Shown in pieces: positions 7,432 to 9,346 of a stretch of 9,346 nt of DNA. The position numbers and the translations under genes were made by a program. The stretch comes from Desulfobulbaceae bacterium UBA5123 (lineage in GTDB: Bacteria > Desulfobacterota > Desulfobulbia > Desulfobulbales > UBA5123), in contig DHYT01000139.1 in the NCBI GenBank assembly GCA_002415465.1, positions 602 to 9,947 of the forward strand, read 5' to 3'. A model generated the notes under the pieces. The model saw only the letters and a list, made by a program, of their open reading frames with translations. It did no database searches and was not told where the DNA came from. Position 1 is the stretch's first letter, and the number at the start of each line of letters is the position of its first letter.

Positions 7432-8199
7432 TTACAATCCGAGCGGCCCCTTTTTGACGATCTCGCCGCGGGTGGAGATCACCACCTCTTCGCTCTTGGG
7501 GGTGATGCCGCTCCGCCGCATCGCCTCTTTGACGATTCCGCGCATGGAGCCGCAGCAGGGCACCTCCATGATGGCGATGGTCAGGCTGTTGAGGTTGGCG
7601 GTCTGCAAGACCTCGACGAACTTCTGCACGTAGCTTTCGGCGTCGTCGAACTTGGGGCAGCCCATCATCATCACCTTGCCGGCCAGCAGTTCCTGGTGGA
7701 AGCCGGCGTAGGAGGCGGCGGTGCAGTCGGCCGCGACCAAGAGGTCGGCGTTTTTCAAAAACGGCGCCGACGGCGGCACCAGCCGGATCTGGATCGGCCA
7801 GTGGCTCAGGGCCGAGCCGGCGGCTGCAGGAAGACCGCCCACCGGCTTGTTGGCGGTCTGGCAGGGGGTGGGGCGGGCAAAGGTTTCCATGTGGCTGCCG
7901 GCGCAGCCGCAGCCCAGGGTCGGCTCGACCACCTCTATCTTCGGCTTCTTCTGGCTGGCGAGCAGCTCTTCCACCGCCGCCTCGTCAAAGTCGTCCGCTT
8001 CCCGCTCGATGACCTGCAGCGCGCCGGTGGGGCAGTGGCCAAGGCAGGCGCCCAGGCCGTCGCAGTACTTTTCGGCAATCATCTTGGCCTTGCCGTTTTC
8101 GATGACCAGCGCGCCCTCGGCGCAGTTGGGCACGCATTCGCCGCATCCGGTGCATAAAACTTCGTCGATCTCGATGATCTTGCGCATTACCTTTGCCAT
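7432..8199 (-). CDS. ferredoxin-like 4Fe-4S protein of the hcp operon
   Basis: A 255-residue cytoplasmic Fe-S protein, probably an electron carrier. The N-terminal domain has one complete cluster motif, CTGCGECVPNC (C16, C19, C22, C26), and a second, CDGLGACLGHCP (C46, C52, C56), in which the expected second cysteine is L49. The long C-terminal domain has further cysteines: CGC at 97-99, GCPK at 180-183 and PCCG at 214-217. I do not recognise that domain, but its cysteines could bind another metal centre. I chose the ATG at 8199 because GGAG (8209-8212) lies nine bases upstream; an in-frame ATG at 8214 adds five residues but has no ribosome binding site. It is third in a minus-strand series after hcp and the HD gene, 54 bases behind the latter. 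A role as electron donor to Hcp is inferred from context. Its last 23 codons recur, decayed, at 5181-5249. Confidence 0.85.
   Translation of the reverse strand: MAKVMRKIIEIDEVLCTGCGECVPNCAEGALVIENGKAKMIAEKYCDGLGACLGHCPTGALQVIEREADDFDEAAVEELLASQKKPKIEVVEPTLGCGCAGSHMETFARPTPCQTANKPVGGLPAAAGSALSHWPIQIRLVPPSAPFLKNADLLVAADCTAASYAGFHQELLAGKVMMMGCPKFDDAESYVQKFVEVLQTANLNSLTIAIMEVPCCGSMRGIVKEAMRRSGITPKSEEVVISTRGEIVKKGPLGL
7435..7503 (-). repeat. right copy of a flanking direct repeat (functional 3' end of the Fe-S gene)
   Basis: These 69 bases, the last 23 sense codons of the Fe-S gene, match 5181-5249 at 49 positions without gaps and in the same orientation. Together the two copies bracket the low-G+C ATPase/DUF4276 pair, 2254 bases apart. 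The arrangement looks like the left and right junctions of an element that entered the 3' end of a gene and restored it. Confidence 0.6.
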
Positions 8200-8208
8200 A
8201 GCTTTCTT

Positions 8209-8212
8209 CTCC
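8209..8212 (-). promoter_or_regulatory. ribosome binding site selecting the downstream ATG of the Fe-S gene
   Basis: GGAG on the minus strand lies nine bases before the ATG at 8199 and inside the codons that follow the alternative ATG at 8214. The 8214 ATG is preceded only by an A-rich stretch, so the shorter reading is preferred. Confidence 0.55.
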
Positions 8213-8221
8213 ATTTTTCAG

Positions 8222-8242
8222 CGGGACGAATGATTCGTTCCG
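8222..8242. other. short dyad (palindrome) upstream of the Fe-S gene
   Basis: CGGGACGAA and TTCGTTCCG flank a three-base centre. Eight of the nine arm positions are complementary and the odd pair is G against T. It fills most of the 54-base gap between the HD gene and the Fe-S gene, just ahead of the latter's ribosome binding site. It could be a regulator operator, an mRNA hairpin affecting translation, or a processing site; the sequence does not say which. Confidence 0.4.
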
Positions 8243-8253
8243 GGTCTGTCTTG

Positions 8254-8985
8254 CTATTGATTCAGCAGCACCTTGGCTGCCAGGGTCCGACCGCTGGCGG
8301 TGAGAAAGGATTTCTCGATCACCTTGGCCAGATGCTCCGGCGAGGATGGGGAGAGCTGCTGTTGTTCTTCAAGGTTGACGATCAGGTCCGCGTCGTAGAG
8401 ACACTTGAAGTTGACCGTTTCCTCGGGCCGGGGGGTGTGATGGTGGCCGATGATGTCGCAGACCTCGTCGATCAACCCCGGCGGCGCCGAAAGTTTCGTT
8501 AAAATCTCCCTGGCAATGGGCGGGCCTTCCTCGTGCTGGTAGCGGGCGGCGGTGGAGTCGTACTTGCGCTCCGCTTCCTTGATGCCGATGTCGTGGAGGT
8601 AGGCGGCAATCAGCAGCACCGCGTCGTTGGCCTTTTCCTGCTCGCCGATCTCCTCGGCATAGCGGGCGACGGTCAGGGCGTGGTTGATCCGCCTGGCGTC
8701 GTCGCCGAAATAATTCCTGGTTTCCACCGCGACCTGCTCTTTCAGCAGATCCTGCTTCTGGTTGAGCAGCTGCGGCGGCAGGTCGCCAAGACACTGTTTG
8801 GCGTAGGGGCAGTACGCGGCGCAACCGAAATCGGTCTTCGGATTCAATATCCGCAGGCCGCAGTTCCCGCAGGGTCGGGTGGAATCATCCTTGAAGAATT
8901 CCACCGTATGACCGCACTCGGGGCAGGGGGCTTCGAAGACGGCGCTGCCGTCCCAGTAGCGATTGTCCTGACCGGGGCATTGCAT
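8254..8985 (-). CDS. zinc-ribbon / HD-domain predicted metal-dependent phosphohydrolase
   Basis: A 243-residue cytoplasmic protein. The N-terminal 70 residues are cysteine-rich: CPEC at 21-24 and CGNC at 39-42 form a probable zinc ribbon, and C55, C59 and C65 follow in a second cluster (CAAYCPYAKQC). The HD domain spans about 95-205, with H102, the HD pair H131-D132 in YLHDIG, HHH at 181-183 and acidic residues D198/D200. This pattern fits a metal-dependent phosphohydrolase, substrate unknown; the HHH stretch would also allow a two-metal centre. AGGAG stands seven bases before the ATG, making the start firm. It is between hcp and the Fe-S gene and probably co-transcribed with both, which hints at a role in nitrosative or redox stress, for example signalling or repair. 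This is unrelated to the HD-GYP protein at the left end, which has a different signature. Confidence 0.87.
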   Translation of the reverse strand: MQCPGQDNRYWDGSAVFEAPCPECGHTVEFFKDDSTRPCGNCGLRILNPKTDFGCAAYCPYAKQCLGDLPPQLLNQKQDLLKEQVAVETRNYFGDDARRINHALTVARYAEEIGEQEKANDAVLLIAAYLHDIGIKEAERKYDSTAARYQHEEGPPIAREILTKLSAPPGLIDEVCDIIGHHHTPRPEETVNFKCLYDADLIVNLEEQQQLSPSSPEHLAKVIEKSFLTASGRTLAAKVLLNQ

Positions 8986-9022
8986 GGTGGTTCTCCTTTT
9001 CTGTCTCGGGTTAGGGGGCCGC

Positions 9023-9068
9023 CGGAGCGGCTTCAGCCTGGATGGTAAGCGAGGCTGGAGCCGCTCCG
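9023..9068. repeat. REP-like intercistronic hairpin between hcp and the HD gene
   Basis: GGAGCGGCTTCAGCCT at 9024-9039 pairs with AGGCTGGAGCCGCTCC at 9052-9067. Only one of 16 positions is not a Watson-Crick pair (it is T opposite G), a further C-G pair closes the base, and the loop is 12 bases. The core resembles GC-rich REP palindromes known from other proteobacteria. On the plus strand it is followed by six T's (9075-9080), but genes here run on the minus strand, where no T run follows. It more likely stabilises the hcp message or attenuates read-through than acts as a classical terminator. Confidence 0.65.
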
Positions 9069-9085
9069 CACGGATTTTTTACTGC

Positions 9086-9346
9086 TTAGTTGATGCGCAG
9101 GTTTTTCTCGATGCCGCTGCCGCAGGCGCAGCCGCCGCCACAACCGGTACCGACGCTGACGCCGAGGATGGTGTTGAGGTCGGCGTCCGGGGTGGAGACC
9201 GGCTTGATCTCAAAGGTTTTGACCAGGACGTCCAGCACGCCGGGGGTAACGAAGGCGGGCAGGGAGGGTCCGAGGCGGATGTCCTTGATCCCCAGGTGGA
9301 GCAGGGTAAGGAGGATCGCCACCGCCTTCTGCTCGTACCAGGAGAG
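9086..9346 (-). CDS. hcp: hybrid-cluster protein / hydroxylamine reductase, C-terminal end (partial)
   Basis: The last 86 codons and stop of a gene whose 5' part lies beyond the right edge. LSWYEQKAV at the fragment's start, followed by [18 protein letters not shown], is characteristic of the hybrid-cluster protein C-terminus. The E and K of YEQK probably correspond to the conserved Glu-x-Lys beside the hybrid Fe-S-O cluster; this Glu lies about 59 residues from the end in the best-studied family member and 81 here. The difference is a tail of about 20 residues with an unusual cysteine-rich stretch, [10 protein letters not shown]. Hcp reduces nitric oxide or hydroxylamine in the cytoplasm and needs an electron donor; the Fe-S protein downstream is a candidate, as no hcr-like reductase is visible here. 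Any promoter and regulator site lie outside the window. Confidence 0.93.
   Translation of the reverse strand, partial: LSWYEQKAVAILLTLLHLGIKDIRLGPSLPAFVTPGVLDVLVKTFEIKPVSTPDADLNTILGVSVGTGCGGGCACGSGIEKNLRIN

Noticed and set aside
8533..9048. Plus-strand frame opposite the HD-domain gene
   Set aside because: The minus strand has an intact HD protein with a good ribosome binding site; the antisense frame is compositional.
9023..9080. Plus-strand rho-independent terminator (hairpin plus six T's)
   Set aside because: No plus-strand gene precedes it. Transcription here runs on the minus strand, so the T run is on the wrong side, and it is listed as a REP-like hairpin instead.

Overview
The window looks like chromosomal DNA from a GC-rich, anaerobic or microaerobic Gram-negative bacterium, most plausibly one of the former Deltaproteobacteria (Desulfobacterota or Desulfuromonadota). 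That placement is inferred from three things: large membrane-bound signalling proteins (an HD-GYP protein and a multi-PAS hybrid histidine kinase), a hybrid-cluster protein (Hcp) gene next to a ferredoxin-like Fe-S protein, and high G+C in the core genes. No rRNA, tRNA, CRISPR array, integrase or transposase was seen.

Left part (1-5005): two large signalling genes converge, with stop codons only six bases apart. The plus-strand gene (128-2350) encodes a membrane protein with a GAF domain, an intact HD-GYP c-di-GMP phosphodiesterase domain and a degenerate GGDEF-like C-terminus. A good sigma70-like promoter lies just upstream (27-56). The minus-strand gene (2357-5005) encodes a hybrid sensor kinase with six probable membrane segments, two PAS domains, HisKA, HATPase and a receiver domain.

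Middle (about 5006-7431): base composition drops visibly. After a 474-base intergenic region comes a tightly coupled plus-strand pair: an OLD/AAA_21-type ATPase (5480-6682) and a small DUF4276-like protein with an acidic TOPRIM-like motif (6687-7301). The pair resembles two-gene ATPase plus TOPRIM/nuclease defence modules, but its function is inferred. It is bracketed by two same-orientation copies of the last 23 codons of the neighbouring Fe-S gene. One copy is the functional 3' end (7435-7503) and the other is a decayed, isolated remnant (5181-5249). This suggests the ATPase pair was inserted, or rearranged into place, at the 3' end of that gene.

Right part (7432-9346): three minus-strand genes form a probable operon read from right to left. 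They are the 3' end of hcp (hybrid-cluster protein, nitric oxide or hydroxylamine reduction), a zinc-ribbon/HD-domain predicted phosphohydrolase, and a ferredoxin-like Fe-S protein that could supply electrons. A strong REP-like hairpin separates hcp from the HD gene, a short dyad precedes the Fe-S gene, and a hairpin after the Fe-S gene probably terminates transcription from both sides.
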